A stretch of DNA of 64,000 bases from Tenrec ecaudatus (Eukaryota; Chordata; Mammalia; Afrosoricida; Tenrecidae): positions 8,136,983 through 8,200,982 of the forward strand of contig NC_134541.1 of assembly GCF_050624435.1 (NCBI RefSeq), in the 5' to 3' direction. Below are positions 33,263 through 45,202 of this stretch, piece after piece. Position 1 is the stretch's first letter; each line of letters starts with the position of its first letter. The position numbers were made by a program, and so were the translations under genes. Below the pieces are notes generated by a model that saw nothing but the letters and a program-made list of their open reading frames with translations, did no database searches and was not told where the DNA came from.

Positions 33263-33496
33263 ATTAGCAGGGAATTTTAGACCTCTCTGTTAATTGATAC
33301 ATATAAAGTGGGATTATTAAAATGTTTTGTGATTATAACTACAGGGAGATCGCTATATATTTTTTTTCTGCACAAAATCTTTATCGATAGTTATTTTGCT
33401 GTCACTTCCTCTGACAGTGTCACACAGTGTGATCTGCACCCCTAATGATTCTTCATGGGAAGAACCACTTTGAAAGTAAAAGTGTAAAAATAAACA

Positions 33497-33718
33497 AAAC
33501 ACCCCTCAGTGCCATGGAGTCATGACCTTAGGGAGCATAGTGCTGATTCACGGGGACACTACAGGACGGGGTAGACCTACCCTTACGGGTTTCAGACCCT
33601 GTAACTCTTCATGGAAGTAGAAAGCCTTGTCTTTCTCCTGTGGAATGACTGGTGGTTTTGAACTGCCAACCTTATGGTTAGGAGTCTAACATGTAACCAC
33701 TACACTACCAGGGCTCCT
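33497..33718 (-). repeat. AfroSINE-type SINE, minus strand
   Basis: CTCAGTGCCATGGAGTCATG, GTAGAAAGCCTTGTCTTTCT, CTTATGGTTAGGAGTCTAAC and head complement ACTACCAGGGCTCC. Confidence 0.9.
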
Positions 33719-33884
33719 AAGGTGCTCTCATTAGAAAGGAGAATTATATGATATAGGCTGTTATTGAATTGTTTCTAAACTCAAATAATAGAGAAGGCCC
33801 TCTCCCTGGGGAAAAGAAAACAGATCTTTCCTTTGCAGCATTTTTTAAAGTCTCTCTTTCTTTCATCATTATATCTTCTTTTTT

Positions 33885-34344
33885 TAATTAATAAATCATT
33901 TTATTGGTGTCTCTTACAGCTCTTACAACAATCCATATATCAATCGTATCAAACACATTTTTACATATGTTGCCATCATCATTTTCAAAACATTTTCTTT
34001 CTGCTTGAGCCCTTAGAATAAGCTCTTCCTTTTTTCCTCCCTTACCGCCCTCCCATCCTCATGACCCCTGAATAATTATAAATTATTATTATTTTCATAA
34101 CGTACATCGTCAGCTGTCTCCCTTCACCCACGTTTCTGTTATTCGTCCCCTGGCAGTGGGGTGGTGGCGAGTATACATCAATCAATGTAGACAGCTTCCC
34201 ATTTCTCCCAATCCTCCCCCAACCTTCCCCCTACTCGCATGGTATTGCTACTCCCATTATTGTTCCTGGGGGGTTATCTGTCCTGGATTCTGTGTGTCGA
34301 GAGCTCTTATCTGCACCAGTGTACACGCTCTGGTCTCACCAGGG
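33885..34344 (-). mobile_element. L1 3' end (tenrec-type), minus strand
   Basis: Poly-T/A-rich start, AATCATTTTATTGGTGTCTC, TTGCCATCATCATTTTCAAA, TATAAATTATTATTATTTTC, CTGTCTCCCTTCACCCACGT, continuing into the CCTGGATTCTGTGTGTCGAG block. Confidence 0.88.
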
Positions 34345-35419
34345 AGCTACTGCTTAGTGAGGACTTTTGTTGATGTTTATAAGGATGATGGGAAATTGGG
34401 CAATGAGTAAGGATGAGGATTGTACAACAGGAATGATGTAAAACTATCAAGGAGTTGTAAAACCCAAAGAACGTTGAATTATCAAATGTTGTTGGATAGA
34501 TATAAGCATGTGGCTATATGCATATATACGTATAACACCTTTTAAAAATACAGAAGGAGGGCCACCTCCAGTAGGTACCTTTTCAGCACATGCAGGTAGA
34601 CCACATACAAATGAAATTCTATTTCTGATTTTGGGGGAATCAATCATATCTGTATTTTTCTAATCCAGGGGTGCCTGGAACAGAGGAGAAGAAAGCTGCA
34701 AAGAGAAACCCCAATTCTCACCCACGTGACTGTGGGGAGCCGTCCAGTGCTGTGGTAATTTGAAGACATTGATTCAAAGGAACAAGCAATTGATGAATCT
34801 GCTGTGTGGGTGTGAGGTGACCTTTGCAGGAAGGAGATGTTTGAAGTACACTCTGACCTCTGAGAACATTTCATCTAATTTTAAAGTGCAAAATTAGCAG
34901 AAGCAAACAAAGTTTGAGCAAATGTTAGGAGCAGGAGAGAAATAGACGATAGCATTTAGTTCCTAGCTCCGTGAGCTTGCAGTCAGATAAGGGAGGGTGG
35001 TGTCCTAAGAGTTCTTAAAAGAGCTGAGCCTGGTGCCACGAGGAGAGAGCTATCTGTCCATTTCATTCTTTGTCTCTGAAATTCCTCCTCTGTCTGTCCA
35101 CATTGGATATTCTCGCTGCTTCTAGAGCCTTAAAGACTGCAATGTGAAGTGGCTCAGCTATGTAACCATCTTCATAACAATTACTTACAACTAGAGATGC
35201 AAGAAGCATCACCGACTCTCTGCCTAGGACTTCCAAATTAGAGCTGGTTCAAGCCGTATAACTGAGTACAGGTGGTCAGAGGTTCAGAGACCCGATAAGG
35301 GTCACAGTGTGGAATTTAACAACCCTTAATCTATACACCCACGTGACTGCAAACGCCACAGACCCCCACAAGGCACTCTCAACAGCCTTTCTCTTTAGCA
35401 GGTCTCCAAAATATCAAAT
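34345..35419. other. No gene or recognisable repeat
   Basis: The first ~100 bp may still belong to the L1. The rest is single-copy-looking. Confidence 0.4.
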
Positions 35420-35515
35420 ACCATCCACTGCAGGCAAGTGCAGTTTGATCTCAGAGACGATGGGCCAGTCTAGAACTCCTCCACGGGGTTTCCAAGGTGT
35501 TACTCTTTGCAGCCA
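35420..35515 (-). repeat. SINE fragment, minus strand
   Basis: CCAGTCTAGAACTCCTCCAC then GGGGTTTCCAAGGTGTTACT. Confidence 0.55.
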
Positions 35516-35519
35516 TTTG

Positions 35520-35740
35520 ATCAGAAGAGACCAGTCCCTGGGACCGGGCCTCATGCTCGGCGAGGTGGAGGGTCAGCGGATCAAAGGAAGAGCACCCAGG
35601 AGATGGATTAACCCGCGACTGCAACAATAGACTCAAACATGACACTGCCTGCGAGGCTGGTACAGGACCCGACAGTGATTTGTCTGTGGTACATAGTGTT
35701 GCTATGAACCAGAATCGACTCAATGGCACTCAACAACAAA
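35520..35740 (+). mobile_element. RTE 3' end, plus strand
   Basis: TCAGAAGAGACCAGTCCCTG, GGCGAGGTGGAGGGTCAGCG, TGTGGTACATAGTGTTGCTA and the tail CAATGGCACTCAACAACAAA. Confidence 0.85.
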
Positions 35741-35746
35741 ACAATC

Positions 35747-35860
35747 TTTACAGAACCTGATTGCTAAATTTTTCTCTCATGGACTTGCTAGTGGTTTTAA
35801 ACCAATCACCTTTGGGTTAGCCGAAAAGTGATTTAAGCACTGTACCAGCAGGGCTACATT
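35747..35860 (-). repeat. SINE fragment, minus strand
   Basis: AATCTTTACAGAACCTGATT, CTAGTGGTTTTAAACCAATC, TGTACCAGCAGGGCTAC. Confidence 0.7.
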
Positions 35861-35929
35861 TCTTGTAATGAAAATAAAATAAAATCTTTCATTTGAGAAT
35901 TAATAATTTTCAAATATGAACCCACTTGT

Positions 35930-36070
35930 GCTAAGTGAAAGGCAAATGGCTTAAACCTAACAGCCCTTCCATAGGAGAAAGTTTAGACTGTCTGCTCCCA
36001 TAAACATTTTTCATCTTGTAAACCCTAGATAAGGGTGCTATGAGTCAATTGGCCTCATGGTAGTTGGAGT
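35930..36070 (+). repeat. SINE, plus strand
   Basis: GTCTGCTCCCATAAACATTT and AAGGGTGCTATGAGTCAATT; head truncated. Confidence 0.7.
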
Positions 36071-36379
36071 TTCAAATTTCTCTAAATACGTGGAAAGATG
36101 ATGAAGAGGAAGTAGAGTCATGGCTCCTCTTGTATCCAATCTTTGAAAGGGCTTGTTCAGCAGCACCAGGTGTTGTGGTTCAGGGTCCAAGCGACATCTT
36201 CATCAGAACGGAGGCAAGGCTTCTGGGAAGCGGATGGTAATGACAGGAGCACTCAGACAAAGAGAGGTGCCTTCAGACTCAGATCAGAAAAATATGCCTC
36301 TGGGATGTTTCCGACTGCACAACTGAGTTAGGAGAGGCCATCCATCATAGGAACACCGTGGGGCTGCGCAGCACCATGC
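36071..36379. other. No gene or recognisable repeat
   Basis: No recognisable feature. Confidence 0.4.
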
Positions 36380-36440
36380 CGCTTTCATTCTGTTGTGCAC
36401 GGGGACGCTATGGGCCAGACCCCACTCGAGCGCACATGGT
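36380..36440 (+). mobile_element. RTE 3' terminal fragment
   Basis: TTTCATTCTGTTGTGCACGG then GACGCTATGGGCCAGACCCC. Confidence 0.6.
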
Positions 36441-36479
36441 TAGGATCTTAGTTATTTCTGCAATGTTGGCAATTCAGCC

Positions 36480-36605
36480 CATGAGAGGCTCCACAGAAGA
36501 AAGATGAGGCTGTTGATTTCTGTAAAGATCACAATCTTGTAAACTCCATGGATTGTCTATAGGGCTCCGACAGGGTCAATCTGGACCAGAGCCACTTGAA
36601 GGCCA
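36480..36605 (+). repeat. SINE, plus strand, 3' part
   Basis: GAAGAAAGATGAGGCTGTTG, TCACAATCTTGTAAACTCCA, CTCCGACAGGGTCAATCTGG. Confidence 0.65.
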
Positions 36606-37044
36606 AAATGAAACTTATGTTTTAGGACCTCTTGCTGTGCTCAGTCCCTCTCAAGAACCCGAGTGGGGGCCAGAAAAGCATCCAAAATCTGTGAAACAGC
36701 AATTCCAAGTTAAGCCTTGGAGCGTCCCATCATTTCATGTTCTGGTTTCCTCTGACTCACACTTCCACTTGTGTAAAGTAGCACTGGAATGCGACTGGGT
36801 TGGGATATCTGCTAAGGAGAAGTGCAGTTGAGAACGCGCTTAGTTTGGGTCTTGGGGAGCTGCTTTATGTCATTTTGCAATACGAGAGTCTGTCTCCAGG
36901 TACCAAATCTGAAACAAGCCAAAGGACAGTTGTAGTGCTTGTCAGCTTTTTCAGACTTCAATGGGATGGTTTTGTCATCGTGAATAACTTTTGTTACGTT
37001 TATGTCTCACTCCTTTGCTTGAAGAAGTGTATCCAAGCTCTCTC
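36606..37044. other. No gene or recognisable repeat
   Basis: No recognisable feature. Confidence 0.4.
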
Positions 37045-37760
37045 TGCTCTGGGTGAAGCACACCAGGCTGTGTGATCATGAGATGCCCATGGGATCAAAG
37101 ACCCAGAACCAAAAAAATCCTGTCAATGTGAATGAGGGGGAGGGCAGAGTGGAGACCGAAAGCCCATCTGTAGACAATTTGGACGTCCCCTTACACTGGG
37201 TCACAAGGAAGAGACGAGTCAGTCAGGGTGCAGTATAGAACCGGTGGAACATACAACTTTGCTCTACTTCTTTAATGCTTCCTCCACCCCCAATATCATG
37301 ATCCAATTCTACCTTACAAATCTGGCTAGACCAGAGCATGTACACTGGTACAGGTAAGAGCTGGAAACACAGGGAATCCAGGACAGATAGCCCCCTGAGG
37401 GCCAATAATAAATGTAGGCATACCAGGAGGAAAAGGGGAAGGCGGAGGGAGAAAGAGGGATCGATCGATGACAATGATCTACATATAACCCTCTCCCTGG
37501 AGGATGGACAAAAGAAAAGTGGGTGCAGGGAGATATCAGTCAGTGGAACACATGAAAAAATAATAACAATTTATAAATTATCAAGGGTTTGTGAAGGAAG
37601 AAGAGGGTGGGGAGAGGACTGAAGAGCTGATACCAAGGGCTGATGTAGAAAACAAATGTTTTGAGAATGATGATGGCAACAAAGGTACAAATGTGCTTGA
37701 CACAATGGATGGATGGATGGATGGTTCGTGATAAGAGCTGTATGTGCCAAAATAAAATGA
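37045..37760 (+). mobile_element. L1 3' end (tenrec-type), plus strand
   Basis: CACACCAGGCTGTGTGATCA, CATCTGTAGACAATTTGGAC, TCTTTAATGCTTCCTCCACC, GTACACTGGTACAGGTAAGA, TTTGAGAATGATGATGGCAA and CCAAAATAAAATGATCTTTT. Aligns end to end with 53650-54340. A (GGAT)n run has expanded at 37702-37724. Confidence 0.9.
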
Positions 37761-39639
37761 TCTTTTAAAGTAAAAAGTTCTCTAAGTTTCTGGATCTAAG
37801 TTGGGACTGGGGCTTCATCTAACTATAATGATCAGGAACATGAACCAAGAATCAGAGGGAAGGTGAGATGTGTGCTCCTGCAGAGCCATTTATTAGCCGG
37901 ACAAGGGTGACAAGATGACATCGCAGTCGCGCCGCCAAGAAATGGACCTGGGAAGTCCTGACTGACGATCAAAATCACTGATTTCTCTTAATGTGCTACG
38001 TGACTCTGCACAATACATATTTTTTTGTAAAATAGTACGTTATCTGGGTGATTGTTTGGCCAATTATTTAACTATCCATACTAAAAAAGAAACCCGGAAG
38101 CAGTGTAAACAAAGTCAAATTCTGTGAATTACCAGAATATTTAAAATCCCATAGCTTTTTGCTTAGAAACCGGGGATACCCAGCTTTGACTACAATCTTC
38201 TATACCTTGTCTTGCAAGTTTGTTGTTTCAAAATGTTAATGTGCTATGTACACTATTTTTCAGGTTATGATGCACTAAAGTTTGAATGTGTTACTTAACC
38301 TGATTAATTTCTACTACAAATATTTCCTCTTTTATATATGTTTTAGAAAATTTTATAGAAATTGAGAGACCCTCTCAAGATTTAAAAAATCCATCTATAA
38401 AACCATGTGGTCCTAAAGAATAGCCAAACTGTTAGAGTTGGGTACTTTTTAATATCATCCATAAATGTCCATTACATTTTCCAATACTCTGAGTCATTCC
38501 TTTAAGTTCTAGTAGTAAGTTCTATAAGAAATATAATCTTTTTATTGGTATTTCTACATTTCTGTAGAGAGAGATTTACAGGTTTACAATCACAATTTTA
38601 TACTGTACTAAATCTCTTTATCACCTATTTAAAATTATTACATCCATCTTAGAACCGCTAACCTCTTTCTTCAATTTTATCTTGTCCTCAGTATTTAGAT
38701 AGTTTTACTTATATACTTCATCCTACATTTTCATTGCAAATGTCATTATTTAATGATTCCTGCTTTCCTTGGACTTTTAATATTCATCTGTTACTTGCAC
38801 AGCAGTACGGTGTTTAAAGTTAGCTATGCCTGGAGGACCACTGGTTTGGGTAATAGTCAATCATTTAATATGCATTGTCCCAAGTAACTCTTTTCTAATA
38901 AATGATTATTGCATTGTTGGTCATTCGAACCCAAGGACTGCTGGAAAGGATATTTTGATTCATTTATTTATTTGGAATTTCTCTAAGGTGAGATATTGTG
39001 CGTACATGCATGTTTTTTACTTGTCATTATATTGCAATGTGACCAACAATAGTAGCCTCTAGGACAATGACTCTTTCAAATTGATTGGCATTTCCCTTGA
39101 ATCAGTAATATCAACTTTTAAAAATATTCCTTGCAAAAGAGATAGGATGCATATTTGGTATTATTTTCACAGATACTCATATTTATTACATTTGTAAAAT
39201 TACTTGAGGTATCATGTATCACCTGCTTAATTTTAAGTAGTGTCGGAAATGTCTTTTCCCCTTTTCTTTCTTTCCCTTTTACTTCTTTCCATTAGCAATC
39301 AGCTCTGATTCTCCTATTAGAAATGTCTGTGTATTGTGTCCCCATTGGCTCCATCCTCATGTAGCTCATTTTGCTTCTCAGTGTGTTTTATCTCTTTAAT
39401 ATGGATTTCTAATCTTATAGATTTATCCCTTTAGCTAATAGATTCCTAATTTATTTCCTGTGTCATTGATTTGATGCTTTGAAATATCTAGACTCGAATG
39501 CCATGTGTTCAATGCAGTTTTAAACTTAACAACATTGAGTATTATCGTCCCACAGGGAGGGGTCCTTCCTAACCTTTAGTAAATGAAAATTAGAATCTGT
39601 GCTTAAATTTCTCCAGCAAATTATTTCTGGGGGGGAGGA
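37761..39639. other. AT-rich stretch, no gene
   Basis: Nearly 1.9 kb of AT-rich sequence. Parts of 38520-39000 may be an ancient reversed L1, but I cannot anchor it to any motif. Confidence 0.4.
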
Positions 39640-39900
39640 GTAACAAAGAAATTTAAAATTTTATGAAAATGTATATTTTTCACAATAGTAAAAAATATTC
39701 AAGATTAAAACCCAACAAAATTAGAAGGCTTATGCTACCATACTTATGTGTTTACTCTTAAGCTACAGATTAGACAAAAGTGTGGTATTAGATCAAGAAC
39801 AGACTCAAAGACCAATGAAATAAAGACTCTAGAAACAAATGTACCCATATATTAATAAAGGCAAAATGGACAAGAGAAAATTGAGTATCTCTATGGAAAT
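39640..39900 (+). mobile_element. Old L1 ORF2 fragment, plus strand
   Basis: ACAAAAGTGTGGTATTAGAT, CAAAGACCAATGAAATAAAG and AACAAATGTACCCATATATT follow the 3' part of L1 ORF2 in order, with many stops. Confidence 0.6.
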
Positions 39901-40171
39901 AACTTATATCTTCTTTTCTTGTTGTTGGTAGCCATGCGGCCTTGGGTCAGTTCATGATAGACTATTCACATATAGTATATGTACTATGTATGTATAATAT
40001 ATGTACTGTGTATGTACAATAGAACACAATGTTGTTTGGTTCTGCACTATCTTCTTGGCCCTTGGTGTGATTGAGTTTATTGTTGTGGTTATTGGGGCAA
40101 TCCATCTCATGGAGAATTTCCTCATTTTCATTGACCATCCACTTTACTAGCATGATGTTCTTTTCTCAAAC

Positions 40172-40350
40172 AAAACCCACTCACTGTCGTCGAGTCAATT
40201 GTGCCCCATAACGACCCTATAGGACAGAGTAGAACTGCCCCTTTGGGTTTCCAAGGCTGTCATCTTCAAGAAAGCAGAAACTCTCATCTTTCACTGGCAG
40301 AGCAGCTGGTGAGTTTGAGTGATGACCTCACAGGTCACAATCTGATATGT
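40172..40350 (-). repeat. AfroSINE-type SINE inside RTE
   Basis: CACTGTCGTCGAGTCAATTG, GAACTGCCCCTTTGGGTTTC, AGAGCAGCTGGTGAGTTTGA; head worn. Confidence 0.82.
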
Positions 40351-40351
40351 A

Positions 40352-40548
40352 ACCTTAGTGGTATAGTCAGTTTCTTGTGTTGGGCTGCTAATCACAAGAT
40401 CAGCAGTTCGGATCCACCAGAGGATCCTGGGTTGAAAGATGAGGTTTCATGAACCTATAAAGAGTTACAGTCTCAGAAACCCCCAGGGGGCAGTTCCACC
40501 CAGTCCTCTAGGGTCACTCTGAGTCAGACTTTGTGGGTGGTAGTCCTT
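40352..40548 (+). repeat. AfroSINE-type SINE inside RTE
   Basis: TTGTGTTGGGCTGCTAATCA, AGATCAGCAGTTCGGATCCA, AAAGAGTTACAGTCTCAGAA, GGGTCACTCTGAGTCAGACT. Arranged head to head with the previous copy. Confidence 0.85.
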
Positions 40549-40795
40549 TTCTAGTGATTGATCTTCCCTGATGATGTGTCTAAAGTAAGCAACTCAGAGT
40601 TTTACCAGACTTGTTTCCAGAGAGTATTCTGGTATATTTCCATGAAGATGGATATATTTGTTTTTCTGACACTCCATACCTACCCAGACCAAACACCGGC
40701 ATCATTAGTGCATGTAAGCCTAAACATGAAAAGTAAAATCAGGATGTCCACAAAATGGCATGGGAAGGAGTATCTTCAGGATTCAAATAGTAAAT

Positions 40796-41862
40796 TTCAA
40801 GTGAGGTAAAAATACCTGAACAAAGTACACATTAAACGATAATATATCAAGATTTGTGGGAAGCAGCCAAGGTATTACTGAAATGAACATTTATACCACA
40901 AGGTGCATACATTAGAAAAGAAGAAATGGCTCATCATTAACCTATGTTCCTGCCTCAAAAATCTCATAAAATAAAGGCAAAACAAATTCAAAAGCAAGCA
41001 GAAAGAAGGGAATAATTAAGATTAGAATAGAAATCAATGAAACTGAAAACAGAAAAACCATGCAGGAAATCTTTGAAACAGAGAGTATTTACTGTCTTTG
41101 AGAAGATCTGTATAATTTCAAGCCTTCAAACAAGACTAACAGACAAAAATGATAGAAGACGTAGTGTATCAAGCCAAAAATAAAACCAGAGAAATCACTA
41201 CAAACCCTGTACATAGGATCATACCAATTCCCCAGCGCCAATTTCAGATGTAATTGAAATCCTAACTCCTCAGCAGCATTTGCTATACATCTACAGTACT
41301 CTAAAATTCCTATAGGAAGGTAAAGGAACTAGAATAGTTAAAATCATTAAAAAAATGAAACAAAATGGAGGAATCAATATACCTAATTTCTTTTAGAATG
41401 CATTATGTAGCACATCCCAGAGTCAGGTGTCTAACCACAGACTGGTTAAACCACGTGTGATTATACCTATATCATAAAGTCTTCCGAAAACACAGATAAA
41501 TAACATTGCAATAACTCAGCAATGTAAAACAGCAAATCATTAATACATGTAAAAAGATAGACGAATATCCAGGGGATTCTAAGATGTGATTCCATTTGCA
41601 TACTTCTTTTGAAATGACAAAATTATAGAAGTAGAAAAGAAAGTGGTGGTTGCCAGGAAGTAAACTTGGAGGTGGGGGGCGTGGAGAATGTGATTATATA
41701 AGGACAACATGAATGTTCCTTGTGTGGAAATCTTCTGTGCCTTGACTATATGAGTGTCAATATCTTGGCTTCCTATTACACTAGAGTTTCACAAGACGTT
41801 ATCATTGGACAGAGTTGGAAAACATTTTACATGTGAATCTGTAGTCTTCGAAAAATAAATAT
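40796..41862 (+). mobile_element. Old L1 (L1M-type) ORF2 and 3' UTR
   Basis: ORF2 remnants ATATCAAGATTTGTGGGAAG, AAATCAATGAAACTGAAAAC, GACTAACAGACAAAAATGAT, then 3' UTR GTGGTGGTTGCCAGGAAGTA, TTCTGTGCCTTGACTATATG, CATGTGAATCTGTAGTCTTC and AAAATAAAT. An internal deletion near 41260 joins mid-ORF2 to its end. Many stops; long dead. Confidence 0.82.
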
Positions 41863-41944
41863 TCTATGTTAGTTTGTTAAAGACCGTCTATTTTTTCATC
41901 TCTTTCATTCTTCCTTCCTTGCTCATTTTGATGGAAGCCAGCTA

Positions 41945-42260
41945 GCTGCCTTGCTGGTAACTGCCCTGTGGAGAGTCCAAACTGGCAGGACACTGAGAGC
42001 GAACTACCTCAGTTCAAGGTCAAGAAGCATAGCCCTTAGGACAACAGCCTGTGGGGAATTGAATCCTGGCCACAGCCAAGCCGTGGAGATGCTTCTCCCG
42101 TCCAGCCTTCAGAGGAGAACACAGCTCCAGCTGACACCTGGACTGCAGCCTTGCAAGGGATTCTGTGTTATCACCACCCAGCTGAGCTGCACACACATTC
42201 CTGAACCAAATAAACCACAATAATAGACATTTGTTTCAATCTGCTGTTTGTGGGTAAATT
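41945..42260 (+). repeat. Ancient LTR-like 3' end (MLT1-like, tentative)
   Basis: AACAGCCTGTGGGGAATTGA, CCAGCCTTCAGAGGAGAACA, CAGCTGACACCTGGACTGCA, CACATTCCTGAACCAAATAA then TAGACATTTGTTTCAATCTG is a pattern shared by old mammalian interspersed repeats. I lean to MaLR/MLT1 but am not sure. Confidence 0.45.
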
Positions 42261-42414
42261 TTCAAGTGGGAATAAATAAATAATGTAATACCTTATGAGC
42301 AAGCAACTGCCCGGTTAGACCTATAGCCACCATACACATGTGGGTTGTTCACTTGGTGCATACATCTGCTGGAATCATTTGTTATAATGTCCATGTGAAT
42401 ATTATCTGCAATAG

Positions 42415-42612
42415 CTATGAGAGCCCTTGCAGCATTGAGGTTACTTGTTGGGCCACTAGCTACAAGGTCAGCAGTTCGAAATCAGCAGGTGTTCCTTGGG
42501 GGCAAGACGAGGCTCAGAAGTTACAATCTCTGAAAGCCACAGGGGCAGCTCTACTTTGCCCTCCAGGGGTCACTTCCAGTCAGAGTGGACATGATGACGG
42601 TGAGTTTGGAGC
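42415..42612 (+). repeat. AfroSINE-type SINE, plus strand
   Basis: ATGAGAGCCCTTGCAGCATT, AAGGTCAGCAGTTCGAAATC, CAGAAGTTACAATCTCTGAA, CAGTCAGAGTGGACATGATG. Confidence 0.88.
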
Positions 42613-42992
42613 TTGGAAGAAATGGAAACAATCCAAATTTTATCCAAAGTTGAGTGCACAGTTTCTTTCTCCTTCAAGGTGTTGCTAAGACTGATCCTTG
42701 ACCTTTCAACGGGAGGCATCTGAGTTAGGAAATCCAGAGTCATGTCCAGGGCTTCATTCTTAGTCCTTGTTGGGTAACACTTTCTTTTTACACTGCAGTG
42801 TTTAGCCATTGCTCCTCAGCGTAGCTCCCCTGCTTGGGAGTTCAACTTTCCCAGAATGAGCTACAGATGTGCTGACATCGGCAGTTCTCTCAAGAACTCT
42901 GAGTCCTTATGTTAGCTCACTCTGCTTGGATAGAGGGCTTTTATTCTTCATGACAAGTTCGTCTGAGCAAGCTCAGTGAAGTTCACGGTCAC
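42613..42992. other. No gene or recognisable repeat
   Basis: No recognisable feature. Confidence 0.4.
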
Positions 42993-43163
42993 TAAGTGGG
43001 GTGCATTCAGAGCTGGGCTGCTGCACACAGGCAGTCGGCAGTGAAGCCCACCAGCTGCTCCTCAGGCGAAAGACAAGGCAGTTTGCTCCCATAAGGATCT
43101 ACAGGCTCGAAAACACTATGTAGACTTGCTATGAGCTAGAATTTATTTGATGACAGATTTGGG
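42993..43163 (+). repeat. SINE, plus strand
   Basis: CAGAGCTGGGCTGCTGCACA, GCAGTTTGCTCCCATAAGGA, GACTTGCTATGAGCTAGAAT. Confidence 0.78.
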
Positions 43164-44499
43164 GGAAGCCTGGTGGAAAGTGCGCCTTACTCAGTCTGAT
43201 AAGATACCTAAAACTAAATCCCAGGTGTGGGTCTTAGGTTTCACTTTTCTTTCTAACAGGTCTGTCGAATCTTTGTGCCAGATTCCAGATAGCAGGAGAG
43301 GCACCTTTTGATAAGCCTCACCAGACAAAATGTTAAATAAAACAGTTTCCCTAAACATTTGTCTGCATAATTAAAAGACACAATGTGGGATCAATATCCC
43401 CGATATAATAACCCTTTGTATATGAGTACACAGAAGAGTTAGTGTTTTTCTTACTAAAATCAGAGTAGATACATTTAGAACATGTAGATCAAAAGTGAAC
43501 CCTCTCTGGTGAGAAATGCCATCATTCTACATCATCAGTCTTCAATGCATCATCACTTTGTATCAAATCATTGTTTGCCACCACGACAATCACCTTGCTC
43601 ATTCTTGAAGGATAACAAGAATTGTTCTATGAGAAGTTCTCTGGGAAGCCTTGCCCCATAAACCCTACAGCCCCAAACTTGTCTCTGAAGACGTCTTTTT
43701 GTTCCCCAAATTCAAAGAATGTTTGAGAGTGTCATGAATGGCATCCCTGAAAGATGCCCAAACGGACATGTAGGTGGGATGTAAATTGAAGTTTGCAGAA
43801 GTCTTCGGAGAAAGATCGGAGACAAGAAACACTGCTTGCTGAAAGGTATACACTTAGATTGAGGGTATGTCTTAAGACAATAACTTCTCATGTAGATATT
43901 TTCATTTAATAAAGATATCTTTGATTTTACAACAATAATTTTATTTACCTATATTCACATCCATACGGTACACATGGGTTTATATGATCTCAAGTACAGA
44001 CCAGATCGAAAAAATACGATTATTAAAAATGTCGAAGTACAATGAAGTAAAGAATTTGAATTATCTTTCAGCTGAAACTTCTAGAAACCCTACATCTGAA
44101 CTGTTACTTATAATCTAGGTTAATGACTGGAGAAAACCACACAGGACTCTTGGAGGCATTGGCCATAAAATGAAACTCTGCTCTTAATTTGCAAGCAATT
44201 TCTGGACGGTGCTCCCATAAAGCATTATCCACAGACCCTCCGCCATCTGTTTTGTTCATTTGCTTTTGGCATGTTCTTAAATGTCTGCTCATGCCCAAGC
44301 ATCTGAAATACTCTCTCTCAAGACTTAAACCTGCTCTTCATTTCCCCACCTGACCTTGGTTTTACTGAAGTCCTTCCCTGGGACACAACAGTCATGTTTT
44401 AGTCCTCTACTTAACTCAAATTCTGAACTGAACAGAGAAATCGTCAACTTCCATGTAAGTGGTAATATTGCAGAAAGTTCACAAATACGGAGAGGGGTT
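43164..44499. other. Repeat-poor stretch, no gene
   Basis: About 1.3 kb without recognisable repeats or coding frames. Candidate unique sequence. Confidence 0.45.
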
Positions 44500-44934
44500 T
44501 GTGTACTGGTCTTTGTGTCAACCTGGCTGAAACAGGATTCTCAGTGGCCAGACAATCGAGGCTTCCTCCCATGTGTGTTCTATCATCATGTAATCAACTC
44601 CATGATGAAGGCCTGTTCCTCTCTTGCTGATATGAAACCTATGTCTGTGACATCCACCTCTGTTTCTTTGGACTGGAGACACGAACACATCATATGACTC
44701 GCTGACTCTGGGAGCTATCAACAACCTGCTACATTGCCTGCCAGCTTGCATTTAAAAAATTCTGCAGCCAGGAACCTAATTTGCTGAAATTGGATTCATC
44801 TGTCTCTGCCTCCATCAGTCTTTGGGCTTCCTGCTTCCTGGTTCATCATCCCCACCAGCTACATGAGTCAGGGAAAGCCCGGAGGTCAACACCTGACCTT
44901 TGTATTTAAACCAGACTGGACTTAACTGCTTATA

Positions 44935-44994
44935 CACTTTATATTAAGAACGGGGCCTACTCAGTACAATAGTCCCCGTTCTTAATATAAAGTG
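44935..44994. repeat. Perfect inverted repeat, 21-bp arms
   Basis: Left arm 44935-44955 (CACTTTATATTAAGAACGGG plus G) and right arm 44974-44994 are exact reverse complements, separated by 18 bp. The right arm overlaps the left copy of the retrocopy's target-site duplication by five bases. Confidence 0.95.
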
Positions 44995-45003
44995 GATTCA
45001 TTC
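44990..45003 (+). repeat. Target-site duplication, left copy
   Basis: AAGTGGATTCATTC, identical to 46153-46166. Together they bracket the TMEM69 retrocopy. Confidence 0.9.
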
Positions 45004-45202
45004 CTTTTTTTTTTTTTTGGAGTTGAGAGATTTTTATATTCTTGTTTAAAGTACTAAGAAATGTCTTTGTTTAAATGGCAATCCATCTGGGAAAGAAAAA
45101 TTACCATTGCTGGAAGCAAACAAGCAGAAAGGTGATGTCAAAATGCGACCATACAAAGCTTACAGTGAACACACTAATGATACACACAGCGTGGGTTCAT
45201 GT

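Larger units (their letters stand above)
39918..40690 (-). mobile_element. RTE 3' end, minus strand, carrying two SINEs
   Basis: Tail TTGTTGGTAGCCATGCGGCC, an AT-rich patch at about 39956-40020, CAATCCATCTCATGGAGAAT, CACTTTACTAGCATGATGTT to 40163. It resumes at about 40557 with CTTCCCTGATGATGTGTCTA and AGAGTATTCTGGTATATTTC. The interruption is two SINEs in opposite orientation. Confidence 0.8.
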
